A DNA stretch of 64,000 nucleotides from Clostridia bacterium (GCA_017395685.1 JAFQOD010000004.1:62001-126000), one strand, 5' to 3'. Positions 18,091-28,298 are shown, counted from the first letter of the stretch. The notes: generated from the letters alone by a model not told the origin. Made by a program: numbers and translations.

Positions 18091-18199
18091 TCCTTTCATT
18101 CTTGCTTCGCCGTGTTCCTTTCAGCTGCTGTAGGGGAGACCGGTAAAATCATTCGAAGCCCTTTGAATGAAGGGCAATCCGAACAAAAGGGGTGGATGT

Positions 18200-19177
18200 A
18201 TGCAAAAGGCTTCTGCTGATCCCGCTATTGCGCCCAAGCGCAAACGGAAATCAATCAGTTATGATAAATACGGCTACTTTTTTGTGGCCCCTTTCTTTAT
18301 CGTGTTCCTCGTATTCCAGCTGTATCCCATTTTCTTCACCTTCCGTACTTCCCTGACGGATGCTGCCGGATGGACGAAAGTACTGGATAATAAGATCATC
18401 GGCTTTGATAACTTTGCCAAGATCTTCAACTTTGGCTCCGAAATTTCCAAATTCTTCTGGCAATCCCTGGGCAATACCGTCATCATGTGGATTTTCAACT
18501 TCATTCCGCAGATCGGCATGGCCCTGATTCTGGCCAGCTGGTTTACCGACAGCCGCATGCGGCTGAAATTCCAGGGCGGCTTCAAGGTCATGATCTTCAT
18601 GCCCAACATCATCACCGCCGCCACCATCGGTATTCTGTTCATGTCCCTTTTTGGATATCCTATTGCCCCCATCAATACCCTGATGCAGCAGATTGGTTTT
18701 TCCCACAGCCCCTTCGAATTCTTCCGGAGTACAACTGCTGCCAGAGGCATTACTTCCTTCATCCAGTGGTGGATGTGGTACGGCAATACCATGATCATCA
18801 TGATCGCCGGTATTCTGGGTATCAATACCGCTCTGTTTGAAGCCGCGCTTGTGGATGGTTGCTCTTCCCGTCAGACGTTCTGGAAGATCACCCTTCCTTT
18901 GATCAAGCCCATCCTTCTGTATAATCTGGTCACCTCCCTGGTGGGCGGCCTGACCATGTTCGATATTCCCCACCTGATGACCCAGGGCAATCCCAACTAT
19001 ACCACCAATACCGTGGCCCGCTTCATCTATCAGCAGGGCTTCGAAACCCCCAATAACTTCAATGTGGCCAGTGCGGCATCCGTTGTGCTTTTCGGCATCA
19101 TCGTGATCTGCTCGCTGATCCTTTCTGCCATTATGAAGGATCGGGATAAGGTTAAGAGTAAGGGGGCGAAAAAATGA
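18200..19177 (+). CDS. Sugar ABC transporter permease (MalF-type), 325 aa
   Basis: One of two inner-membrane subunits of the importer. Six or more hydrophobic helices are present, beginning at YGYFFVAPFFIVFLVFQLYP. The ATPase-docking EAA loop reads EAALVDGCSSRQTFWKITLP (about residues 214-233). The start at 18200 follows AAGGGGTGG; an upstream in-frame ATG at 18167 has no good site. The next gene overlaps by 4 nt. No ATPase gene is nearby, so a shared MsmK-like ATPase encoded elsewhere probably energises it. Confidence 0.88.
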   Translation: MQKASADPAIAPKRKRKSISYDKYGYFFVAPFFIVFLVFQLYPIFFTFRTSLTDAAGWTKVLDNKIIGFDNFAKIFNFGSEISKFFWQSLGNTVIMWIFNFIPQIGMALILASWFTDSRMRLKFQGGFKVMIFMPNIITAATIGILFMSLFGYPIAPINTLMQQIGFSHSPFEFFRSTTAARGITSFIQWWMWYGNTMIIMIAGILGINTALFEAALVDGCSSRQTFWKITLPLIKPILLYNLVTSLVGGLTMFDIPHLMTQGNPNYTTNTVARFIYQQGFETPNNFNVASAASVVLFGIIVICSLILSAIMKDRDKVKSKGAKK

Positions 19178-20970
19178 AACGGAACCGCCTTATCATCTAT
19201 ACAGTTCTGATCGTTGCCTCCCTCGTTTGCATGTTCCTGCCCATCGCCACCTTCCATGATAATACCATCGCTTCTCTGAATGCGGATATCGTTAAGGAAG
19301 AGGGATCTGTTACCCGCGCGGCGGATAAGCTGGTGCGTGAAAACGATAAGGTAAAGGGCCTGACCATTGAAGCCGTGCCCGCAGAGGGCCTGCAGGCCCT
19401 GCTGGCAGAAGAAATGGAGGCTGCCAAGCCCAATTTCGAAAGCCGTGAAGAAAATTATCTCGAGCTTGTCAACTGGCAGACAGCCCTGGATGCCAAGCGC
19501 GCTGATCTGGAAAAGCAGAAGGCCACCGGCAATGTGACCTCCGCCGATCTGGATAAGGAAATCGCCACTTCCGACGCCCGCTATGCCGTGATGATCAAGA
19601 TCGTCCGTCAGCAGATCGCCATCGATGCAATGGAAGGCGATGAAGCCGCCGTTGCCAAAGTGCAGAAGACCCAGGATGCTGTTTACAAGCAGCTTGGCAA
19701 GGTCAATAAGGAACAGGCCGGCGTCAATAATCTGCTGGCCCAGAAAGCGGAATTGGAAAAGGCCGATTCTGCCTCCGGTCTGAAGCATTCGCTGCTGCCC
19801 GGAAAGCTGCCTGCAGAAATCCAGATCAATATGCAGGTGGTCAATGAAAATGCCGGCGTCTATCCCACTGATTTCTCCCTGTTCTATATCATGACCTGGG
19901 TTGGCGCCGGGCTGCTGGTGCTGGCGCTGGGCCTGGTATGGGCAGGCGGCTGCAAGCCGGTAAGCAAGTTCTATACCTTTGCCAGCTTCTGCAATATCCT
20001 GGCCTTTGTGGCGATCGCCTATTCCGTGCTCCGTCTCAATGCCATTCCCGTAAAATTGCCCTACAGCAACCCCGTCATGAACTGGCCCGTTGCCCTCATC
20101 GCTATGCTGGCCCCTCTGGCGGCGCTGCTGCTGCACTGTACCACGGTTACCAATACCAAGCGCTCCATGATCTACGTGCTGTGCATCTTCCTGTGCGTGC
20201 TGAGCCTGCTGCCCTTCTGGCTGATGATCGTCAATGCCACCCGCAATTCCCAGCAGATTCAAGGCGGCGTATCCCTGATCCCCTCTGCTTACCTGGGCCA
20301 GAACTGGACGATTCTGCAGCGCAAGGGCTTTGACGTACTGGTTGGCTTCAAGAACAGCGCCATCATCGCCTTTGGCTCCACCATCCTGGGCGTGTATTTC
20401 TCCGCCCTGACCGCTTACGGCCTGACGGTATATAAGTTCAAGGGCGCCAAGCTGCTCTATGCCATCATCCTGGGCATCATCATGATCCCCGGCCAGGTAA
20501 CCGGTACCGGTTTCTTCATGTTCATGTATCGCCTGGAATGGACCAACAGCTATCTGCCCCTGGTGATCCCGGCCATTGCCTCCGCATCCACCGTATTCTT
20601 CTTCAAGCAGTATCTGGAAGCCAATTTCCAGGTGGCGCTGGTGGAGGCGGCCCGTATCGACGGCGCAGGCGAATTCTATACCTACAATAAGATCGTTCTG
20701 CCCATCATGGTGCCCGCTATGGCCACCATGGGTATCATGGCCGTTATCGGTTCCTGGAATAACTACCTGACCCCCCTGATGCTGCTCTCCGATCCCACCA
20801 TGAAGACCCTGCCCATGATGGTGAAGGAGCTGCGCGGCGATATCTACCGCACGGAATACGGCTCCATCTACCTGGGCCTGACCCTCACGGCGCTGCCGCT
20901 GCTGATTGTATATTTCAGCTTCAGCAAGTATATTATCGCCGGTGTTGCCGTTGGCGGCGTAAAGGAATAA
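19174..20970 (+). CDS. Sugar ABC transporter permease (MalG-type) with large extracytoplasmic coiled-coil insertion, 598 aa
   Basis: The C-terminal 270 residues are an ordinary MalG-type permease (RSMIYVLCIFLCVLSLLPFW ... EAARIDGAGEFYTYNKIVLP as EAA loop). The N-terminal half is unusual. After a first helix (residues 5-25), about 200 residues of Lys/Glu/Ala-rich, probably coiled-coil sequence (about 30-225) should lie outside the membrane. Three further hydrophobic segments (about 232-255, 268-285, 305-325) precede the normal domain. Typical family members are about 280 residues. The extra region could contact the binding protein or the cell wall. It is coupled to the preceding permease by a 4-nt overlap. 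Confidence 0.85.
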   Translation: MKRNRLIIYTVLIVASLVCMFLPIATFHDNTIASLNADIVKEEGSVTRAADKLVRENDKVKGLTIEAVPAEGLQALLAEEMEAAKPNFESREENYLELVNWQTALDAKRADLEKQKATGNVTSADLDKEIATSDARYAVMIKIVRQQIAIDAMEGDEAAVAKVQKTQDAVYKQLGKVNKEQAGVNNLLAQKAELEKADSASGLKHSLLPGKLPAEIQINMQVVNENAGVYPTDFSLFYIMTWVGAGLLVLALGLVWAGGCKPVSKFYTFASFCNILAFVAIAYSVLRLNAIPVKLPYSNPVMNWPVALIAMLAPLAALLLHCTTVTNTKRSMIYVLCIFLCVLSLLPFWLMIVNATRNSQQIQGGVSLIPSAYLGQNWTILQRKGFDVLVGFKNSAIIAFGSTILGVYFSALTAYGLTVYKFKGAKLLYAIILGIIMIPGQVTGTGFFMFMYRLEWTNSYLPLVIPAIASASTVFFFKQYLEANFQVALVEAARIDGAGEFYTYNKIVLPIMVPAMATMGIMAVIGSWNNYLTPLMLLSDPTMKTLPMMVKELRGDIYRTEYGSIYLGLTLTALPLLIVYFSFSKYIIAGVAVGGVKE

Positions 20971-20984
20971 TCATAAAAAAAATG

Positions 20985-21017
20985 GCCGCAGTCAAAGTGA
21001 TTTGGCTGCGGCTTTTT
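20985..21017 (+). terminator. Intrinsic terminator after the sugar importer
   Basis: GCCGCAG-t-CAAA and TTTG-g-CTGCGGC pair (20985-21012) around GTGA, followed by TTTTT. It separates the importer from the recombinase gene. Confidence 0.9.
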
Positions 21018-21117
21018 CTGTTATTTGGCTGTGAAAATAGAATACAGCTATTCCGGGATGGAAACACTATCCCTCCGCTGGCTTTGTCATGGATAATAGG
21101 GAAAAGGAGGGAAAAAT

Positions 21118-22005
21118 ATGGAAAATCCGATGGCCGATTCCAATGCATTCCGGGCATATTTGGTGGGGCGGGATCGTGCGGCCGCCACGATTGAAAAATA
21201 TCTGCGGGATTTGCGGTATTTTTTGCATTTTCAAGGAAAAAGACCCTTGGCAGGGCAGATACTGACGGAATATAAGGCCCACCTTTCCTGTGATTTTGCC
21301 CCCGCAAGTGCCAATTCCATGATTGCTTCCCTGAATTGTTATCTGCGCTTTCTGGGAAGAGGGGATCTGTGCCTCCATCCGTTCAGGATTCAGCGCAGGG
21401 TGTATATCCCGTCGGATAAGGAACTGACCCTGGATGAATACAGGCGGCTGCTTTCGGCGGCGCATGCTCAGGGCAATAGGCGCCTGCAATTGATTTTGCA
21501 GACGATCTGTGCCACCGGCATCCGGGTGAGTGAATTGCAATTCATCACCCTGGAGGCCCTGGAGCGGGGGGAGGCCATCGTGCATTGCAAGGGGAAGAGC
21601 CGCCCGGTATTCCTGATCCGGGATCTGTGCCGCCTGCTGGCCGCTTATGCCAGGGAATGCAATATCCGTACCGGCCCCATCTTTCTTTCCCGGCGGGGCC
21701 GGCCGATCAACCGTGTTGAAATCTGGCGGCAGATGAAGGGCCTGTGCCGCCAGGCAGGGATTGCACCCGGCAAGGTATTCCCCCACAATTTGCGCCATCT
21801 GTTCGCCAGGGTATTTTATGCCATGGATAAGGATATCGGGAAACTGGCGGATATCCTGGGCCATGCCAGTATCAATACCACCCGTATCTATATCGCCTCT
21901 ACCGGGGCGGAGCACCGCCGCAGTATGGAGGCCCTGGGCCTGATCGGCCTGAACGGCAAACAAAAAAAGATCGCCGGCATCCCCCGACGATCCTATGTAA
22001 CATAA
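21118..22005 (+). CDS. Tyrosine recombinase, probable DNA invertase of the adjacent promoter switch
   Basis: A complete 295-residue XerC/D-size site-specific recombinase with N-terminal core-binding SAM-like domain (about 5-85) and catalytic domain (about 100-275). All catalytic residues are visible: Arg136 (ATGIRVSEL), Lys in CKGKSR (158/160), His223 and Arg226 (HNLRH), His249 (LGHASINTT) and the nucleophile Tyr258. AAAGGAGGG precedes the ATG. Its last codons and TAA stop run into the left copy of a 20-bp inverted repeat, so the gene directly abuts the invertible segment. Family knowledge and this position make it the likely inverting enzyme. XerC itself is less likely, because no cell-division or chromosome-dimer context is present. 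No clear promoter was found upstream. Confidence 0.92.
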   Translation: MENPMADSNAFRAYLVGRDRAAATIEKYLRDLRYFLHFQGKRPLAGQILTEYKAHLSCDFAPASANSMIASLNCYLRFLGRGDLCLHPFRIQRRVYIPSDKELTLDEYRRLLSAAHAQGNRRLQLILQTICATGIRVSELQFITLEALERGEAIVHCKGKSRPVFLIRDLCRLLAAYARECNIRTGPIFLSRRGRPINRVEIWRQMKGLCRQAGIAPGKVFPHNLRHLFARVFYAMDKDIGKLADILGHASINTTRIYIASTGAEHRRSMEALGLIGLNGKQKKIAGIPRRSYVT

Positions 22006-22018
22006 TCAGCATTATGTT
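21999..22018. repeat. Left inverted repeat / recombination site (IRL)
   Basis: AACATAAT-CAGC-ATTATGTT. Two 8-bp palindromic arms flank an asymmetric 4-bp centre, the layout of a tyrosine-recombinase core site. It is the exact reverse complement of the copy at 22259-22278 over all 20 bp, and contains the recombinase stop codon. Confidence 0.92.
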
Positions 22019-22020
22019 GC

Positions 22021-22069
22021 AAAAAATAGGCCCTCTCTGATTGAAGGATCAGAAAGGGCCTAAAAAATC
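22021..22069 (-). terminator. Terminator hairpin inside the invertible segment
   Basis: AGGCCCTctCTGAT and ATCAGaaAGGGCCT (about 22027-22062) form a stem with a 2-bp internal mismatch. Read on the minus strand it is followed by TTTTTT, so it terminates leftward transcription in the present orientation. After inversion it would face right, downstream of recombinase transcription and upstream of the surface-protein gene. Confidence 0.75.
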
Positions 22070-22204
22070 AAGCACGAAATAACGCCTGTCCGCATTTATT
22101 ACAAAAAATGAATGGATAGGTGCTTTTGTGATTCAAATCTGTAGAAATATTTCCAAAATGTGATATCGGCGTAATGTTTTCTTAATATTTATTCGCAGTT
22201 CCTA

Positions 22205-22213
22205 TGCTATAAT
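22205..22213 (+). promoter_or_regulatory. Extended -10 promoter within the invertible segment
   Basis: TG-C-TATAAT (TG at 22205-22206, TATAAT at 22208-22213) is a perfect extended -10. The region 17 bp upstream (around 22185, ATATTT) is a poor -35 in AT-rich DNA. Predicted transcripts start near 22220, run through the leader ORF and right inverted repeat, and reach the surface-protein gene about 155 nt downstream. Confidence 0.8.
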
Positions 22214-22239
22214 ATACTTGTGTTTCCATAAGGAGGAAA

Positions 22240-22311
22240 ATGTTCATTCTTCTCAGGAAACATAATGCTGATTATGTTGCATTCCGCCGGGATGCAGCCT
22301 GTTCGCATTGA
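22240..22311 (+). CDS. Possible 23-aa leader peptide spanning the right inverted repeat
   Basis: A short frame starts at ATG 22240 behind a near-perfect AAGGAGGAAA site and ends at TGA 22311; the product begins MFILLRKHNADYVAF. It reads straight across the right inverted repeat, so only its first six or seven codons lie within the invertible segment. The strong ribosome site so close to the promoter argues for translation. It may stabilise the leader mRNA, or keep ribosomes on the repeat RNA, whose palindrome would otherwise fold. It may equally be a by-product of where the switch inserted. Confidence 0.45.
   Translation: MFILLRKHNADYVAFRRDAACSH
22259..22278. repeat. Right inverted repeat / recombination site (IRR)
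   Basis: AACATAAT-GCTG-ATTATGTT, the exact reverse complement of IRL. Because the arms are palindromic, only the 4-bp centre (GCTG against CAGC) sets polarity. The two centres match only in inverted alignment, which favours inversion over deletion. Confidence 0.92.
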
Positions 22312-22373
22312 TGTAAATGGCCGGAAGGCCGTTGCATAGATCAATACCTGAAAAGGAAAGGAAGGAAAGGAAA

Positions 22374-24434
22374 ATGAAACTCACCCGTAAATGGCTGATC
22401 GTGGCCGCTCTGGTGCTCTCTGTCGCCATGGCCACCACCGGCACCCTGGCGTATCTGTCCGACACCGACAGCGACGTCAACGTCATGACCCTTGGTAATG
22501 TGGATATTGAGCAGTTGGAAAATGGAGAAACTGGCCCCATTGAAGAGGTCGATCTCTATCCTGCCTATATCGTTGGCAATACGGTCAATGGTTTGGTAGA
22601 GAAAGAAGTGACTGTAAAGAATGTCGGCGAAAGTGATGCTTACATCCGTACTGTATTTGCTTTTGAGGCAGGCAATATTGATGAACTGGATGATTTTGAG
22701 AAAGTTATCAAATTGCAGTTCAACAAGGATGTTGAAGTCAATTGGGTAGAAGGCAGCGTTACTATCGATGATGGCAATTATCTTCTGGCTTATGTGACTT
22801 ATCCCAAAGCAATTGCAAAGGGTGAAACTGCTGCTGCTAGTCTGTTGAGTTTGTATATGGCACCCGAAGCTGGTAATGCGGAAGTTGCCCAGTTCGGCAG
22901 CGATTATCGTATTCTGGTGGTCTCCCAGGGCGTGCAGACCATTAACTTCCCTGATGCGAAGACTGCTCTGAAAGTTGCATTTGGCGATATTACTGCCGAA
23001 AACAACCCTTGGCTGGGTGAGAATGCCATTCAGGTTACTGCCACTGTTACCAACAACGATGAATTGCTGAAAGCTATCAATGATGCATCAGTTACCGATA
23101 TTTTTGTTAACGGTGATCTGACCTATGACTGGGGCGGGAATTCCTATGCCAGTTCCAAGGCACTGCTGATGAAGGGCAAGAGCTTCACCGGTATCGGCGC
23201 CAATGATTCCATTACCTTCAAGGGCTACGGCTCTGCCAACCCTATCACCGGCGTTACCTTCCGTAATATCACCGTCAAGGATGAAACTGTAGGTGATAAC
23301 GAAAGTTCCTGGGAGCATGGTTATCTGGAAATGATCGATGTAATTGCTGATAACGTAGTATTTGCTGATACCATTATGCTGTCTGGCAATTCAACCCTGA
23401 AGAATTGCACCATGAATAATGAAACTGCAAGCTGGTACGGCGTATGGGTAGAAGGCGGCAACGTGGTAATCAAGGATTCTACCTTCACCGGTACTCGTGC
23501 TGTGAAGATTCATGAAGCTTATAGCAGCGAAGTTGAATCTGTAGTTGTGGACAACTGCACCTTCACTCTGTCTGAAAAGCCCGGTGTTGTTATCGGTGAT
23601 CTGAATGCTGTTACCAAGGTCACAATCATGAACAGCAAGTTCGATACCCAGGCTGGTGATCAGGGTAAGTACATCTATGAATCTGACACTGATGTTTCTG
23701 CATTTAACTTCATTGAACAGGATAATAGCATTGTCAAGAAAGTTGCTGACAATGAAGAAATGGATAAGGCACTCAAAAACGGAGATACCTATCTCAAGTT
23801 AGGTAGCGGCAATTACATCATTCCTGACTCTGCCCAGGGCAAGGTGCTGACGATTGTTGGTAATGGTGATACGGTAATTGCGACTCAGGATGATGGTTCT
23901 TACGAAGGTTGCGACTACAGCCTGGATGGTGCTACCGTTACTTTCGAGAATATAACAATCAATACTGATAGTACTACTTATACTGGTTATGCCCGCATGA
24001 AGGGCACCTACAATAACTGCGTGATCAACGGTACCTATACCCTCTATGGCGACAGCACCTTCAACAATTGCACCTTCAATGTAACCGGTGATTTCTACAA
24101 CATCTGGACCTGGGGCGCTCCCAATGCCACCTTCAATAAATGCACCTTCAACAGCGATGGTAAGGCCCTGTTGCTCTATGGTCAGGAAAATACCAAACTG
24201 ACTGTGAACAATTGCGTATTCAATGACAACGGCGGATTGACCGATCTGAAGGCTGCTATTGAAATCGGCAATGACTACAACAAATCCTATAATCTGGTTG
24301 TGAACAACACCGTTGTGAATGGCTATGAAATCAACGATAAGGGCATCAACACCGGTACCACCCTGTGGGCCAACAAGAATTCCATGGGCACCGATAAGCT
24401 GAACGTAGTCGTTGATGGCGTGGATGTATACTGA
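22374..24434 (+). CDS. SipW-dependent-type signal peptide surface protein with parallel beta-helix-like body, 686 aa
   Basis: The N-terminus has the TasA/camelysin (SipW-dependent) type of export signal: MKLTRKWLIVAALVLSVAMA followed by TTGTLAYLSDTD, then a TasA-like beta-sandwich region (about residues 35-215). From about residue 225 the chain becomes repetitive and Asn/Thr/Cys-rich with 'NCTF/NCVF' strands (NNCTFNVTGDF, NKCTFNSDGKAL, NNCVFNDNGG). This is typical of right-handed parallel beta-helices in adhesins. No LPXTG motif or membrane anchor is seen. GGAAAGG precedes the ATG at 22374. It is driven by the invertible promoter, so phase-variable display in matrix or fibres is the likely biology. 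No signal peptidase W gene lies in the window. Confidence 0.8.
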   Translation: MKLTRKWLIVAALVLSVAMATTGTLAYLSDTDSDVNVMTLGNVDIEQLENGETGPIEEVDLYPAYIVGNTVNGLVEKEVTVKNVGESDAYIRTVFAFEAGNIDELDDFEKVIKLQFNKDVEVNWVEGSVTIDDGNYLLAYVTYPKAIAKGETAAASLLSLYMAPEAGNAEVAQFGSDYRILVVSQGVQTINFPDAKTALKVAFGDITAENNPWLGENAIQVTATVTNNDELLKAINDASVTDIFVNGDLTYDWGGNSYASSKALLMKGKSFTGIGANDSITFKGYGSANPITGVTFRNITVKDETVGDNESSWEHGYLEMIDVIADNVVFADTIMLSGNSTLKNCTMNNETASWYGVWVEGGNVVIKDSTFTGTRAVKIHEAYSSEVESVVVDNCTFTLSEKPGVVIGDLNAVTKVTIMNSKFDTQAGDQGKYIYESDTDVSAFNFIEQDNSIVKKVADNEEMDKALKNGDTYLKLGSGNYIIPDSAQGKVLTIVGNGDTVIATQDDGSYEGCDYSLDGATVTFENITINTDSTTYTGYARMKGTYNNCVINGTYTLYGDSTFNNCTFNVTGDFYNIWTWGAPNATFNKCTFNSDGKALLLYGQENTKLTVNNCVFNDNGGLTDLKAAIEIGNDYNKSYNLVVNNTVVNGYEINDKGINTGTTLWANKNSMGTDKLNVVVDGVDVY

Positions 24435-24470
24435 TTCCTCATCCAATCAGTAGATTGAAAGAAACTCAAG

Positions 24471-24498
24471 GGGCATGGGCGACCATGCCCTTTCTTCT
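24471..24498 (+). terminator. Intrinsic terminator after the surface-protein gene
   Basis: GGGCATGG-GCGA-CCATGCCC (24471-24490), a perfect 8-bp stem and tetraloop, followed by TTTCTTCT. Confidence 0.85.
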
Positions 24499-24522
24499 AC
24501 CCGGTACAGCAGGAGAAATACC

Positions 24523-25275
24523 ATGCCCATCATTCAAGAGATTACGGGAAATGTTTATGGGGATTTGATGGTGCTATGCATGTCCGGTCAGCGGGCGGCC
24601 AATGGGGCCGTTTTATGGCGCTGCCGCTGCGCTTGCGGCGGGGAATGCCTGGCCACTGCCAACCAGTTGAAAACAGGGAAGAAGAGCCATTGCGGCTGCA
24701 AAACCCAGCGGAATTATCATCATCGGGATATTGCTGGCCGGGTGTTCGGTGATCTGACGGCCCTTTTTCCTTTGGAAAAAAGAGACCCCAGGGGATATCT
24801 GATCTGGCACTGCCGCTGCACATGCGGTAATTTAGTCGATGTGGATTACAATAATCTGGTTTCCGGCCAGCGCATCAGCTGCGGCTGCAGGAAAAAAGCC
24901 CATGATCAGGCCTTTCCCTCTCTGGTTGCCCGGGCGGACGGAACATCCATCGATCATCTGAAAAGCAAAAAACTCCCTGCCAGCAATACCACCGGCGTCA
25001 AGGGCGTATATCTGATCCGGGGAAAATATGTGGCCAAGATTGTTTTCCAGCAAAAGCAGTATCATCTGGGCACTTTTTCCCACATTGAAGATGCCATTGC
25101 GGCAAGGCGGGAAGGGGAGGATATTTTCATCGCATCCACCCTGCGTCACTATGCTGCATGGCAAAAGAAGGCCGGAATGGATGCCGCCTGGGCGGAGGAA
25201 AATCCCATCCGTATCCAGGTAGAAAAGCAGGGCGGCTCTTATTTCCTGCGCTTCTTTCCTGAGCTTTCCTTCTGA
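24523..25275 (+). CDS. AP2-like DNA-binding domain protein with two Cys-rich repeats, 250 aa
   Basis: Two tandem zinc-ribbon-like repeats are seen in the N-terminal half, each of the form 'VFGDL.VL...W.CRC.CG......L..G...SCGC' (about residues 8-58 and 70-122). A C-terminal AP2/ERF-like domain (TGVKGVYLIRGKYVAKIVF ... LGTFSHIEDAIAAR, about residues 160-205) follows. Such domains occur in phage and homing-endonuclease-associated proteins and bind DNA. No HNH nuclease residues were seen and no other phage genes are near. AGGAGA lies 6 nt before the chosen ATG. It could be a solitary mobile-element remnant or a host DNA-binding protein; its link to the switch next door is unknown. Confidence 0.7.
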   Translation: MPIIQEITGNVYGDLMVLCMSGQRAANGAVLWRCRCACGGECLATANQLKTGKKSHCGCKTQRNYHHRDIAGRVFGDLTALFPLEKRDPRGYLIWHCRCTCGNLVDVDYNNLVSGQRISCGCRKKAHDQAFPSLVARADGTSIDHLKSKKLPASNTTGVKGVYLIRGKYVAKIVFQQKQYHLGTFSHIEDAIAARREGEDIFIASTLRHYAAWQKKAGMDAAWAEENPIRIQVEKQGGSYFLRFFPELSF

Positions 25276-25301
25276 TCCCCCAAACGGGGGATTATTTTTT
25301 T
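25275..25301 (+). terminator. Intrinsic terminator after the AP2-like gene
   Basis: ATCCCCC-AAAC-GGGGGAT (25275-25292) followed by TATTTTTTT; it overlaps the stop codon of the preceding gene. Confidence 0.9.
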
Positions 25302-25312
25302 ACATGTTTTGC

Positions 25313-25342
25313 TTGCTAAGGGCGTGCCTTGCGTGATATAAT
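25313..25342 (+). promoter_or_regulatory. secA promoter
   Basis: TTGCTA (25313-25318), 18 bp, TATAAT (25337-25342) with an upstream TG (extended -10). The start codon lies 63 bp downstream. Confidence 0.75.
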
Positions 25343-25404
25343 AAAAGATGGTGTAATGTGCCTCTGTTTTGGCATGCACGCCAATTGGAAAAAGGAGAAG
25401 CAAC

Positions 25405-28119
<2,715 letters not shown>

Positions 28120-28130
28120 AGAGGATAATA

Positions 28131-28190
28131 TTGCGAGAGAACCTTTCTTTTGAAAAAGAAAGGCCCTCTCGCGCTCTCCCAAAGAAAACT
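28131..28190. repeat. Hairpin-forming intergenic repeat, copy 1
   Basis: Nested arms GCGAGAG/CTCTCGC (outer) and CCTTTCTT/AAGAAAGG (inner), followed by a conserved tail GCTCTCCCAAAGAAA. It closely matches the copy at 29416-29480 downstream of prfB. It has no T run after the stem, so it is not an ordinary terminator. Confidence 0.75.
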
Positions 28191-28298
28191 GCTGCTGGAT
28201 ATGTCAGGTCGTTTTCTGATCGGCTTGAATGCCAGTGAAGCGAAATAAACGATATTCTAACGATATTCTCAATTTTATACGAACTCGGGAGTGATACA

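Larger units (their letters stand above)
22019..22258. mobile_element. 240-bp invertible promoter segment (inverton)
   Basis: The DNA between the two inverted repeats holds a minus-strand-facing terminator hairpin next to IRL, a roughly 100-bp AT-rich stretch, an extended -10 promoter facing right, and a ribosome site plus start of a small leader ORF next to IRR. Inversion would turn the promoter towards the 3' end of the recombinase gene and bring the terminator into position to block rightward transcription. In this assembly it is in the presumed ON orientation for the SipW-type surface protein gene. Inversion itself is inferred, not observed. Confidence 0.82.

Noticed and set aside
21118..22005. 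Recombinase as XerC or part of an integrated phage
   Set aside because: No phage structural genes, attachment-site tRNA or dimer-resolution context are seen, whereas perfect inverted repeats directly abut the gene.
28131..28190. Repeat copies as ordinary rho-independent terminators of secA and prfB
   Set aside because: The stems are not followed by T tracts on the coding strand and share a conserved 3' tail, which simple terminators would not.
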